From Turritopsis dohrnii (lineage: Eukaryota > Cnidaria > Hydrozoa > Anthoathecata > Oceaniidae): a DNA stretch of 64,000 nt. A program made the translations under genes and the position numbers. The notes under the pieces were generated by a model that saw only the letters and a list, made by a program, of their open reading frames with translations, was not told where the DNA came from and did no database searches. Positions 51,591 to 63,707 of this stretch are shown here, piece after piece. Where the stretch lies: assembly GCA_027922465.2 (NCBI GenBank), contig BQMF02000208.1:124001-188000 (forward strand), read 5' to 3'. Every line of letters starts with the position of its first letter. Position 1 is the first letter of the stretch.

Positions 51591-51884
51591 ATGATAAGAT
51601 GTGACGGACGGACGGACGTGATGTGACGTGATGTGACGGACGGACGTATTCGTTCGTATTACTGTACATTTCACATTTAGAAAAAATGCAACTTTGAAAT
51701 GGTCACTAGGGACTTATTTTTTTATGATTGACGTTTGGTACCTCGCTTTAGATGTTTTTTTTTTTTATATGAATATATATGTGTTTAGCAGTCGGATATA
51801 AATATTTTTTGAGGATATCTAAAAAAGAAACGATAACTTGCTAGGCTTTTTACTTATGTTGTTTTGAGTGACAATGGTGTGGTA
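51591..51884. other. TGS1 3' flank with GACGGACG repeats
   Basis: Short degenerate repeats of GTGACGGACGGACG / GATGTGAC lie at 51599-51647, just after the TGS1 stop, then T-rich sequence. No gene. Confidence 0.5.
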
Positions 51885-51960
51885 GTGCTCTGTTGTCGTC
51901 ACGTGACGATAGTGCGACGGTGTATGACGTCGTCACGTCGTCTCCCAGTGACTTAACTCC
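51885..51960. promoter_or_regulatory. CRE/E-box cluster, candidate promoter
   Basis: A GC-rich island in AT-rich DNA holds GTCACGTGAC (51898-51907, E-box palindrome) and TGACGTCGTCACG (from 51925, CRE-like) within 45 bp. It lies about 150 bp upstream of the small gene at 52091-52376 and could be its promoter. Inference from motif density only. Confidence 0.35.
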
Positions 51961-52090
51961 GATATAAAGAAAAGATTCACGACGAACGCACATCGAGAAA
52001 ATGGAAATTTACAATAATTGAAAACAAAGCAAACGAAGATTGTTATACGAAAGTTATTGCTTGAATCATAAAATAATATATTTTATGCAG

Positions 52091-52376
52091 TTCGACCCCT
52101 CGCCTTCATGTGTTTTGTTGCCATGAAGACTACTTCTCGAAGGACTGTGCACTAGATAACTATAGTCCAACTAAATTCGGTAAGGTGCATATGGAGTTCG
52201 AAGAAAGCGTCAGACTCGAAAGGTATATGAACTTAAGTGAAATAAGTAAAATAATTCTGCCCTGTGTACTTGATGTTTAAAAAATGCAACCTGACACTTC
52301 CTTCTCCAGAGCTTCTCGTATTTTTGATCGGCAAAGAAGACAAGAAATCCTGGAAACTAAGTTGATGACGCAGTAG
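52091..52376 (+). CDS. Small unrecognised two-exon (or longer) gene, C-terminal part
   Basis: Exon 52091-52222 follows TTTTATGCAG and ends CGAAAG/GTATAT. Exon 52310-52376 follows CTTCCTTCTCCAG and ends in TAG. Joined in phase they read HEDYFSKDCALDNYSPTKFG then KVHMEFEESVRLER and ASRIFDRQRRQEILETKLMT-Q-stop. The C-terminal 30 residues look like a charged amphipathic helix. Strong splice signals on both exons and preserved frame argue for a real gene. I do not recognise it; the size and composition resemble small microtubule-associated ciliary proteins, a guess supported only by the neighbourhood. The start exon was not found. Confidence 0.55.
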
Positions 52377-52487
52377 ATGTGATCGTTTGTTGCAATACAT
52401 TACTGACGAATGAGGAGAAATCTTTATAGAGAATAGTACTTCAACCCATGTAAGGCCATCAAAAGGAAAGTGTTTATGAGTTCACTC

Positions 52488-52530
52488 AACAACCTCGAAC
52501 CCAGGATCTCTTGCCTTTTCGATACACGGA
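52488..52530. repeat. Solo fragment of the CAACCTCGAACCCAGG terminal repeat
   Basis: CAACCTCGAACCCAGGATCT CTTGCCTTTTCGATACACGG matches the TIR of the element at 1317-3709 with a few changes. The rest of the element is not here. Confidence 0.8.
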
Positions 52531-53473
52531 TAACGCTATATAACTTCAAAGCTTTTGAAGTTTGGTCTGACCTTTTCCAAGTTTTCCACTTTCCATAGTT
52601 CCCTAATCAATATCAAGACTAGAATCGAGTCTGCAGTGACGATACTGTTATGTCATTGTAATGTAATGTGTATGGAGAAGGTGTATCGCCGACTCCACAC
52701 ACCGTCGTTTCGATCATTTAAACGCAAATCTGAAATATTTCTTTATTTCCAACTGTTCGCTTTACTAAACATCATGCATGTAATATATTACAGAATAATC
52801 GTTTTATAGGAACATCATCATGTATAATATATATATATATGTATATTACATATTCATTTTATTTTGTAAGATGCGAAAGTAAAAGGAAAAACGCGAGGAA
52901 TTACACACATGGCGGTGGGCGCATAAGATCGGGCTGAATTCACGGAGGGCGGAGATCTCAGAAGGATTGTTAATCCACAGACGTCCGAAGAGAAGGACTT
53001 ACAACTAACATCGAAAGCCTTTCAACTCTATCGTTAAAATCTTTATGGCGGCAATACTTTAATATAAACCTTGACGTCCATTTTACTCGACTTCGGTTTA
53101 CTTGGGCGAGTTTATACAAATCTCTATGTCTCACTCATTGTGAAAAATCAAAGAAACTAGAAGAATATGACTTTCATACACATGCCTGATTTTCTTTAGT
53201 ACTTTAAAATTGTTACTTGCCCTTTCTGAATGGCCCTTACAATACATTGAATTTCTGCGAATTACGCACTATTTAGTGTATATAGCTTTCGGAGTTTTGT
53301 CAAAATTTCAATAAACCGAAGCGAGGTTTAACTACATAGATTTATAGAAGTTGCAATTCCTTCTCTTTTTATGAGTCCATCATAACCATAACCTCAATCA
53401 TAACCATAAAAAAAAACGAATTGCTTCGGAAATTTCGGTCTTGAAAGGCCAACATGGTTTGACAATCCTGAGA
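52531..53473. other. Intergenic, no recognised gene
   Basis: Contains an AT dinucleotide run near 52818-52850. Frames are short and motif-free. Confidence 0.4.
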
Positions 53474-53752
53474 TTACATCACAACAGTCTTCACCTCGTT
53501 TTCAAGTTGAATAAAAATCACGTTTTTATCATTCATAAACAATTTTCTACCATTAGCAAAGTGATGATACCTCAGAGTGAAATAATTATCTGACAAAGTT
53601 TTTCTTACATCGAAACGAAGGCCGTTACTGATGGATAGGAGTAATCCGTTTATCTTTAAATCGAAAGTGAAAGTGAAATATTCCTCGTGGATTCCTGATA
53701 TTTTCACTCTCCAACCTCGTTTCGATGTGTTGTATTGTGTCTCGAAAATCAC
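53474..53752 (-). CDS. Unrecognised exon-like open frame
   Basis: 92-codon minus-strand frame preceded by CAAAGCAG (possible acceptor). The translation has alternating beta-like segments (EYFTFTFDLKINGLLLSISN; NYFTLRYHHFANGRKLFMND) and ends VKTVVM-stop. It lies just 3' of CCDC13 on the same strand. Could be a terminal exon of a lost gene or chance; low confidence. Confidence 0.3.
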   Translation of the reverse strand: MIFETQYNTSKRGWRVKISGIHEEYFTFTFDLKINGLLLSISNGLRFDVRKTLSDNYFTLRYHHFANGRKLFMNDKNVIFIQLENEVKTVVM

Positions 53753-53865
53753 TGCTTTGTTTCCATCAAATTATCACACTGAAACGAGGCTGGAGGATAG
53801 TTTGGTAAGATATCACCGTGTCAAAAAAATTCAAAATGTACCATAGTGCATTGTTGAAGAATTCA

Positions 53866-56800
53866 TCAGGATATAGACTGCTTATATTGTCTCAAACCTT
53901 GTAGAAAGATTTTTTTCGTTTGCTCGATCATATCGTGGAATACTTTCATGTCATCATCCTTAGCTTGCAGGGCCGTTGACAAAGCTTCCTTCAATGCGTC
54001 GTTGTTTTCCATCTGGATCGAAAGTCTAAATTCAAATCATTGTTATATTAACCGGCGGACGAGTTCTGTTTGAAGACTTCCACCAATCACAAACTACAAA
54101 AATAGAACTTGTCATGCGCGTTCGCATGTTGAACTTACTTCGTTTCGTATTCAAGTAAATCTTCTTCCAATTCACCCACGGTCTTCGATTTATTAGTGCC
54201 AACTTTAGGTGTTTTCCCGGACGAGCCCCCTCTTATCCTGACGTTAGAACCGTTTTGTATGATAGACAGTTTCTCCAAGCGCTTTTCCAGTTTTAACTTT
54301 TCGTTCTTCTGCTCTGACAGTAAGAAATCTTTGTCAAGCATTTCCTGTACCAGTTCTTCATTCCTTCATAAAAGAAACAATGATAAAACAAAGAGTATAG
54401 TCGCACTGTAACTCACTATAAGTATGTTTGGGAGCATCAGTAGTTTTCAGTCAAAACTTTATTACGAGTAAAATATTAAGAGAGGATACACGTAGTCCAG
54501 TTAAAAATCGAAGGTTTAGTAGTAACAAATTTGCTTAAAAATATACATCGGGCCTGCAGCACCAAGTTCATATTACCTTCTCTGTAAAACTTGCACCAGT
54601 CCAGACAGCTTTTCGTTTTCAACTGTTGCTGCATCTAACATCGTTTTAGTTTCGCATTGTTGTAGTTCTGGAGCCCCCTGTTGTATCGCACTGAAATCAA
54701 AAGATAACACGTTTGAAGAACAGCAAGCAAGTTATACTCACCAGAAACATAACAGACGGAACAGGGGGTGAAGGTTTCAGATCTTTACTTGTTCTTTAAA
54801 AAATTGTTGAAGATTTTAGGTAAAAGGGTCCGTTACAAAAGTATTAGCATTTTGTCCATCCGACACGATAACTGTTTGTTTCAATATTTTTTGACTATCA
54901 TCCTTGAAAGAAATCATGTTTTGGAATTTTGTAAAGTCCATTCTAGTGTACTTTCGAAAAACGTTTGCTTGATATTGTATCATAAACGTGTTGTTTTTTA
55001 TATAGCCCCAAGTATCGATTTGTCCGTCCGACATAAAACAAGTATTTTTGTGACAGAAGAAGTCATAGCCCTGTTCATCTGTACTGGATGTTACACAGTA
55101 AATGTTCTACAAACCAAGGTCATTATACTTCATGATTGGCTCAAATAATATGAAATCTGTTGAAAATTCGTTAACCATGGGGGATCAAGATGTTTAGTTT
55201 TTATCAAAAATTCAACGTGAGATTTCGTAATAGGGAAGACTTATTGTAAAAAGAAAAAGGGCTGGAATATTTTAGGGAAAAAATTCTCCATGGAACGTGC
55301 TATTCATCTCATACATTCATTTCTTAGAATAGTTTAGATTTAGGTAAATAGTTTTTTTAGATAACAGAAGTTACTAGAGTTTCATACGTATACAGACACA
55401 AACAGACAAATACCAAACCTTGTACTCAACGGTCTACGAATTTTTTCGTTCTTTTTGTTATGAGTCGTAGGTGGTTTGGGTATAAGACTTCGATCACTGG
55501 GTGTTTTTAGGCCTAGAAGTTCCATTTCCAATTTCCTGACTTTTTCTTCTTGAGATTTGACTTCTTTCTGTAGTTTCGAAACAAGTTCGCCGTTGGATTC
55601 TTTTTCGATCGTGAAATTTCCAGAAGCACGTAAAACTCGTTCACCGGTGACTTTAGATTTTTCAAGATCTTCTTTTAGGCGACGATTGTCATCTTTTAGG
55701 TATTGTTGTTCTCTCTGAAAAAAAAAACCAAAAAACAAACTGATTGTTGTTGGACTGTTGTTTATCTTGTGAAAGATAATTCTCTCAAATTGTTTGGTTT
55801 CCATGTTGAGCTTGTGCAGCGATAGTAGAGCAATGAATGATAAGACTCGGGCTATACTTCATTCGTCCAGACGTTTTTAAGTAGCTATTAACCGAGAAGT
55901 TTAGCTAGTCAGAAATCGGTAGATGTACACCTCAGTTTTTAGAATACACACATCACTGAGCTTATCACTCAAGATCTTAAGCATTTATGTTTACTGATAA
56001 AGGTACTCGAAGTACAATGCTTATTTGTCTAAAGTGAGAAATGTATATTTATATTTTCCAACACACGACAACTGCACATACAGTAAACTCTCTCTAATTC
56101 GATCATCGAAAGGACTGATAAAAGCGTTCGATTTATGGAAAGTTCGAATTATGGAGGTTCATTTACAAAGAAATGATAGGTGAAGGGACCATGAAATTCG
56201 TTCGAATTAGAGAAAGTTCGAATTATGGAGGTTCTAATTATAGAGATTCAACTGTATTAATTTATCCGCCTCTCCACTATATCATCTTTCCGTCGGTGCG
56301 AAAATAAATCACACGACAATTAATCGCGTTAAGTTTAAGGGAGCGCAAAAACCAATGGAATTAGGATATATCCAGACAGTACAACGTACCAATAAAGCGC
56401 TGACCAGCTCGTCATCGTGTCTCCCTTTCCCAACAAATGTTTCAATTTGTCCCTTCAAGTTTTTCACATCCTGTGTGAGAATTTTATTCCTCGCACGAGC
56501 TGCACTGTTCTTCTCCTTGTAAGTATTTCGCTCCTCCGTCACCAATTCCAATTCCTTCAGCATTTTCTACAACAAGTGTAACATATTCTGATAAACAGCG
56601 CCTTATGAATAGTCAGTGGCGTCCAAGTAGAGTCAAACTTGAAAAGGGAAATCTGTATTTAATCCCCTAACGAGAGTTTATGACCCTGGCATATGACCTC
56701 AACAATGGGGAATAGCTGTCTACGATGATGGGACGCAGAGGAATTCAAACTAGACTGACATTAGAAGATCTCTTAACAAATTATAAGCTCATCGTAGTAC

Positions 56801-59800
56801 GAAATGTTTCACTCCTGTTTTTGCAGGCTTATAAAGCAAGTGTACTCATTAATACAGATAAACCTATATTACAAATAAAACTGTTATGGAACAATCAATC
56901 AAGATTTCTTTCTCATTTCTTGATGATCATTGCTTTTGTAAACACTATATAAATATAAACTTCGACATTATAATCATACTTAACAGAAACCATTTTGATT
57001 GTTACAATGAATGCTGATATTGTGGAACCTGCTTAGGTATTTTTAGTAGTGTAATCTCGAGATTACGTGATAAGGCAGTGTATACATGTGGATTTAAGCA
57101 ATGCTAAGTGTGACGATAAGGCATAGTATACCTCTTGCTGTTCTTTTCTTTCCAGTTCAATTTTCCTCATCGCAAGCCGATGTTTTTCATCATGTTGAGA
57201 TATTCCATTGAGAAGAGCATTTCTTGTTGGTTTATTCGTATTTTCATTTATCTGCTGCTGAAGTTCGGACACCTGAAAACATTACTAGTCACATGATTCC
57301 AAGACAAATGGATCAAAGTGTGAATGAATATTTTTTTATAACATTCAGAAACAAGACAAAAACATTCAATTTAGTGTATTTTTTTTATTGATGCCTCTTG
57401 AGGGCCCTCAGAAATTGGTCCCATATAACGAATGTTCCTTTAGCTGATTGCTGATTCGATCCGACTTAAAGGAAGTAATTCAGGGCTTCACTTAATAATG
57501 AAAGCAAACAAAAACATACTTTTTGTTGCAACATCAGTATTTGCTGTTGCCTTCCCCTCCATCCACTTGAACTATTGAGCAAGGATTGAAAGGAAGACTT
57601 TTCGCCAACCTCTCTCGCTAGCACCTGAAGAATGAGATCAGAATAAGCTGTGGTGAACAATCAAGTCCTTCCAATGAAAACATATATGGAATGCATAAAC
57701 ACTATTGTGTAAACGTATATATAATTTAAAAAAACCATATATTAAGCAATAAACGAAAAGTAAGAACAGCAAGTTTATTTATATATTAAAATCTTCAATT
57801 TATTGACTTTTATACACATAAAAATAACTGTAATTGCTGTTTTATATCTATATATTAATAGCCGATTCTCTGTCTATCTGTCTGTCTGTCTGTTTGTTTG
57901 TTTGTTTGTAAGTCACGCAAAATGGTAGATTGAGTTGTGAGCGAAATTATTTCTTTTTTTTGTGTGCGACGTGAGTTCGAAGCAAATACATTGCAACCCC
58001 CAATCGAACGTGACTTTTTTCGGCTGATGAACTAATAAGAATAACGTTTTGTTTTTATTATTATTGTTAGTCTTATATTCCACGTTGACTTGGCTTTGAA
58101 AACAATACATCAACTAAATACAAAGAAACTAACTGATTAAACATTTTGGACAAAAAGCAGCAGTGGCAGAACGTGACAGCATATGTTCCGTTTGCCACTA
58201 TTTCTTGCCTGACTGTCTGAGACGGGTGAACTTAATGTTTAAAAACCGATAGGTAAAAAAAGAGTATCATATCAAAACAAAATGTTTTTTTATTTTTTTT
58301 TTGCTTTTCTTTTAATAAATTAATTTCTTCTTTTAATTGTTAAGCGTTCTGATCGAACGTTTTTTTATTCTATTTATTCATTTAGCACGTGCCTTTTTTC
58401 TCTCCTCCGTGTGAACTTTTTAAGAAGAGAAACCATTTTTCCCCTGTTTGATAGCACCCATGTTAGAGCGCGTAACTTTTTTAAAACAAAAGCTAATAAA
58501 AAGTTGAAGTTTTCTCTCTCTACGTTTTGAGTATATTGTTACACTGATAAAAGATTGGTTTTACCAGAGGTTGTGACTTCGAATCTGCTTCTGGTTGAAC
58601 ACAAGTTATACGAGCCGTTTATAAGGAAATTTGACGTTTATTGATACAGTGATACAGAGCAGGTGGACATGGGCGGCGAGCGACGCCGCCTTGGCGGCTA
58701 GTCTATATATTAATAGCCGATTCTCTGTCTGTCTGTTTGTTTGTTTGTTTGTTTGTTTGTTTGTTTGTTTGTAAGTCACGCAAAATGGTAGATTGAGTTG
58801 TGAGCGAAATTATTTTTATTTTGTGTGCGACGTGATTTCGAAGCAAATACATTGCAACCCCAATCGAACGTGACTTTTTTTGGCTGATGAACTAATAGGA
58901 ATAACGTTTGGTTTTTATCATTATTGTTAGTTTTATATTCCACGTTGATTTGGCTTCGAAAACAGTACCTCAACTAAATACAAAGAAACTAACTGATTAA
59001 ATATTTTGGACAAAAAGCTGCAGTAGCAGAACGTGGCAGCATGTTCGGTTTGCCACTAACTCTTGCCTGACTGTCTGAGACGGGTGAACTTTTTTTTGAG
59101 CAATCAAAATGTTTAAAAACCGATAGGTAAAAAAAGAGTATCATAAAACAAAATGTTTTTTTTTTGCTTTTCTTTTAATAATTTAATTTCTTCTTTTAAT
59201 TGTTAAGCGTTCTGATCGAACGTTTTTTTATTCTATTTATTTATTTAGCACGTGCCTTTTTTCTCTCCTCCCCTGTGAACTTTTTAAGAAGAGAAACCAT
59301 TTTCCCCCTATTTGAATAGCACCCATGTTAGAGCGCGTAACTTTTTTAAAACAAAAGTTAATAAAAAGTTGAAGTTTTTCTCCCTACGTTTTGAGTGTAT
59401 TGTTGTACTGATCAACGATTGGTTTTAAAAAATAAATAAGTAACACATCATGAAAAACCTGAAAAATGGTGAGGTAACACTGTTGATGCAACACTTGATG
59501 TAACACTGACTGCACACCAGAGGTTGTAACTTCGAATCTGCCTCTGGCTGAACACAAGTTGTACGAGCCGTTTTTAAGGAAATATGAGGTTTATTGGGGA
59601 CTCCAGGATGACACAGAGCAGGTGCACATGGGCGGCGAGCGACGCCGCCTTGGCGGCTAGTCTATATATTAATAGCCGATTCTCTGTCTGTCTGTCTGTC
59701 TGTCTGTTTGTTTGTTTGTTTGTAAGTCACGCAAAATGGTAGATTGAGTTGTGAGCGAAATTATTTCTTTTTTTGTGTGCGACGTGAGTTCGAAGCAAAT

Positions 59801-62800
59801 ACATTGCAACCCCAATCGAACGTGACTTTTTTTGGCTGATGAACTAATAGGAATAACGTTTTGTTTTTATCATTATTGCTACTTTTATATTCCACGTTGA
59901 CTTGGCTTTGAAAACAGTACATCAACTAAATACAAAGAAACTAACTGATTAAACAAGTGGTACGAGCCGTTTATAAGGAAATTTGACGTTTATTGATACA
60001 GTGATACAGAGCAGGTGGACATGGGCGGCGAACGACGCCGCCTTGGCGGCTAGTCTATATATTAATAGCCGATTCTCTGTCTGTTTGTTTGTTTGTAAGT
60101 CACGCAAAATGGTAGATTTAGTTGCGAGCGAAATTATTTCTTTTTTTGTGTGCGACGGGAGTTCGAAACAAATACATTGTAACCCCAATCGAACGTGACT
60201 TTTTTTGGCTGGTGAACCAATAGGAATAACGTTTTGTTTTTATTATTATTGTTAGTTTTATATTCCGATGACCACCGTTGACTTGGCTTTGAAAATAATA
60301 CATCAACTAAATACAAAGAAACTAACTGAATGAACATTTTGGACAAAAAGCAGCAGTGGCAGAACATGGCAGCATGTTCGGTTTGCCAGCGTATCTGCTT
60401 GCCTGACGGCTCGAAAAAAAGTTCACCCGTCTCAGACAATCAAAATGTTTAAAAACCGATAGGTAAAAAAAGAGTATCATGAAACAAAATATTTTTTTGC
60501 TTTTGTCTCAAAGTTGTCTTAATTTCTTTTAATCGATTTCTTTTAATCTGATCGAACGTTTTTTTTATTCACTTCATTCATTTAGCACGTGCATTTTTTT
60601 CTCCTCCCGTGTGATCTTTTTAAGAGAAACCATTTTTTCACCTACTTCTGACAGCACCCATGTTAGAGCGCGTAAAACAAAAGCTAATAATGAGTTTGAA
60701 AAGTTTTTTCTCTCTGCATTTTGAGTGTATTGTTAAACTGATATTTGATTGGTTTAAAATCGTAAATAAAAACCAAGCAAAGGAAGTCTTAAGGCCGATT
60801 TCCATTCAGGAAAATATCCGCGCGGACGTAGGTAATCCACGCTCAGTGACTTAGAACGCATGCGTATTGGCTAATTCATAAGCGTAGTTATGTCCGCTCA
60901 GCGAGCAAAAATAAAGTTAAAAAATTTTAACTTTTTTTAAGCCCGCCGATGTCCGCTGATAATTTCAGCCAATCGTGTCTTTTGATTTCCATTTGCAGCT
61001 GTTTGGCCGCTCGGAAAATTCTACGTCCGCGCGGGCATAAGCGTTGAATGGAAATCGGCCTTTATCAGTGGTTTTAAGTGCAATAGTTTGGAGCAGGTGG
61101 TGACACAACGCAGGCTGAACATGGGCGGCGTGCGACGCCGCCTTGGCGGCTAGTCTATATATTAATAGCCGATTCTCTGTTTGTTTGTTTGTGCGTTTGT
61201 TTGTTTGTAAGTCACGCAAAATGGTAGATGTGAACTGCGAAAGAGAGTCAGCAATGTAAGATCACACATAAAGTATTTCTCTTCCTGTGCGCGACCAGAG
61301 TGAAACCATTGTATTGAGACCCTAATTGAATGCGACGTTTAGGGAAAATTATCTCCGTAACCAATAGGGATAACTGACGTTTTTTGGGGTCCGCGAAATT
61401 GGCCACAGGGTGACGAAAATATTTGGGCAAAATGTTTTTGGGGAGGGGTCTGTGACGTCATCAAAATCTTTGAACAATGATATCTCTGTAACGGTTGATC
61501 GTAGCGGAACGATCCCATACATTTTTTTGATCAGTTTTTCGAGCTCTACAACATGTAAACACTTTCGGTTGCCAATTCCTTAATTTTATTTTTCGTGAAG
61601 TGAACGCATGCTGAACATGGGCGGCGAACGACGCCGCCTTGGCGGCTAGTTTCCTTTATTGCTTATTATAATCTTATATAAATACATAAATATAAAATAC
61701 ATAATAAATATATCACTATGACAAAATTTATACCTTATTGGCTATTTTGATGTCTTTCTTAAGGCTCTCGATTTCATTTCTCTCTTCAGCTGATTTGAGA
61801 AGAACCTGCGTCAATTTCTCTTTCGTAGCAATCAATTCACTTTCCTGAAGCAGTAGAAACAATCAATCAAACCTACTTTGAATACCTCATGCTTCTACCT
61901 ATACGAACCTATTATCAGTAAAATGAACCATTCTATTCTGTTGAAAGCTTCATAAATTACAGGAAATTTTCCGAAGAGTTATTTTGAAGAAACAATAGAC
62001 AGTATTTCAAGGAAAAATGTCACAGTGATTTTTTGACAAATTTGCGCACTGGGTTGATTCATTTAACCAGTTCAAAAGGCAACTTTCACATGATTCAAAG
62101 TACTCACTAAAACAGAAATTATGCACACAATGTAATTAAATAAAAACAGAAACAATGCTCAATGAGAATAATGATAAATAACATGTACTCTGAACAGGTT
62201 AGAATAGAATAGAATCAACAAGAAGTCTGAAGACAGAAACAATAGCAAATGACCAACCATTTTATCTCTAGCTTCTTTAGTTGGAGTCACTTTAGATGGT
62301 GGAGGAGCATTAGCCTAAATATCATTTAATTGAAGGGAAGTTAATGAAATAGCTTAGCCATTAATAATCTCTAACATAAAAGAAAAAGCTATAAAGATCT
62401 ATAAAAAGACTTTTGCAAGTCAAAGGACGAATCCTTGATCTTATTATCATAGATATATAACACCAGGATTGTACCTGCTCAAGATACTCAAATTTCTGTT
62501 TGTATGTTTGTGCTTTTGTTTTTGTTTTCTCGAGTTCTGCCGTCAGTTCTCTGATCTTTTTTGAAAATTCAATAATCTTTGATGCTGCATTTTCCGAGCC
62601 AACACCACCACCTACAAAATAACATAGCTGTGATGTTTTACAGGATGTTTAAATTTTTCTGAAGTCAATATTTATATCCTAAATGCATTTAGAAACTGTA
62701 CATGTCAATTTTATTTGAAGATAGGAATCGAAAACGATGTTAGTATTGAAAGTACAAAGCAATTGTATTGCATTTAGATGAAATGAAAACTGTAACAAGA

Positions 62801-63707
62801 TTTAAATCACTGGTTGATAAGGCACCACATTAGATAGACGATTTTTGGTCAATATTTTTTTTCATTTCAATACAGCATTTTTTTCCCTTTCACTCTAGAA
62901 GTTTATAGTAAAAAAAGTACATAACATAAAAACACTGTAATCCAGACCTCCTAATTCTATTTTATCTTCTTTCCAACGTCTCCTTATAATCTTTATCTCT
63001 GCTTCTTTTTCTCCAATCAATTTGTTCAATCGTCCATTTTCGTCACGAAGTTCCTAGAAAATATTGTTCAAAAGTTTTACTAGAATCTTCATTATGTAAA
63101 TTACCAACTAATACCAACAGTTGGTTACATACTCTTATAGTCTCTTGTAGGTCTTTGTAATCATCTGTTTTTGTGAAATCTTTGGAATTTGATAACTAAA
63201 ATGGTAACATAAAACATAACCATTGCAAAAGTTGACAGATATCAGCCTCGATCTGTTAAAAGACTAAACTGATTCTTTATAATATATTTTAACTGGACTA
63301 TTTACTGGTGATCTATATACCATTTTTTTGTTGAAATAGTAAATAAAATTACTAATTTTGATTGTCATTTACTTTGAAACTGATGCTCTAATCAAGGTGA
63401 GACTTTGTGCTAACTTAATTTACAACTGTTTATATTGGTCTGACAGTACTTCTATGATAATGAAAAACATCACTGTTTGGCATTTTATCAAAAACAAGCT
63501 CACCATTAAATGTAGTTCATCTTCGACTCCATCAAAATTATCAAACTTTTCTTTGTCTTCGTCTCCTTCTGGACAGGCACAATATAGAGAAGAGTTCAGG
63601 TCTTCTTTCTCCTTCTTTTTCTTTGCGTTTTGCTGGAGTAATCTCATTTTTTGTTGTTCTTGAAGTAGATGGAACTGTTGTTTCAATGATTTGTCACCCA
63701 TGCTCAT
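53866..63707 (-). CDS. CCDC13: CCDC13, coiled-coil centriolar satellite protein, complete, 13 exons
   Basis: Exons (minus): 63707-63504, 63195-63133, 63053-62948, 62611-62475, 62314-62258, 61844-61734, 57624-57520, 57272-57132, 56566-56390, 55714-55419, 54690-54577, 54363-54139, 54025-53866. They sum to 1896 nt, one frame of 631 aa plus stop (human 715). The start region MSMGDKSLKQQFHLLQEQQK resembles the CCDC13 N-terminus (LRLQFKAMQEMQ). VLAREVGEKSSFQSLL...WRGRQQQIL, VGKGRHDDELVSALL, and the C-terminal KIFLQGLRQYKQ are conserved CCDC13 signatures. Almost the whole protein is predicted coiled coil, broken by a proline-rich linker (ANAPPPSKVTPT) and a basic linker (IPKPPTTHNKKN). Human CCDC13 is needed for ciliogenesis and centriolar satellite function. 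Two Met codons (M1, M3) are possible starts. The 3.9-kb insertion in intron 61733-57625 consists of Helitron-like copies. Confidence 0.94.
56091..56254. mobile_element. pogo-type MITE in a CCDC13 intron
   Basis: Left CAGTAAACTCTCTCTAATTC, right reverse complement CAGTTGAATCTCTATAATTA; TA on both sides (56089-56090, 56255-56256). Internal GTTCGAATTATGGAGGTT occurs twice. Non-coding. Confidence 0.8.
57847..61649 (+). mobile_element. Head-to-tail array of five Helitron-like non-autonomous elements
   Basis: Units: 57847-58701, 58702-59660, 59661-60053, 60054-61153, 61154-61649. Each starts TCTATATATTAATAGCCGAT followed by a TCTG/TTTG microsatellite. Each ends with GGGCGGCG(A/T)(G/A)CGACGCCGCC, a perfect 7-bp-stem GC hairpin, then TTGGCGGCTAG. 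Thus 5'-TC and 3'-hairpin-CTAG ends, as in Helitrons; each CTAG abuts the next TC directly. The outer flanks are A (57846) and T (61650), the AT target of Helitrons. Units 1, 2 and 4 share most of the interior, unit 3 is a shortened copy and unit 5 is diverged. No Rep/helicase coding. All lie in a CCDC13 intron. Confidence 0.88.
60792..61061. mobile_element. PIF/Harbinger-like MITE inside Helitron copy 4
   Basis: AGGCCGATTTCCATTCAGG at the left and its mirror TGAATGGAAATCGGCCT at the right enclose 270 bp, flanked by TTA on both sides (60789-60791 and 61062-61064). A TTA/TWA target is typical of PIF/Harbinger. The arms also share CCGCGCGGACGTA / TACGTCCGCGCGGG. Confidence 0.85.

Noticed and set aside
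57880..57910. Simple microsatellites (TCTG/TTTG) as independent repeats
   Set aside because: They recur at the same place in each Helitron-like unit and belong to the element.
58776..60439. Repeated minus-strand frames (VEYKTNNN..KTLFLLVHQPKK)
   Set aside because: They recur only because the Helitron-like units repeat; no Rep/helicase motifs and no sign of selection.
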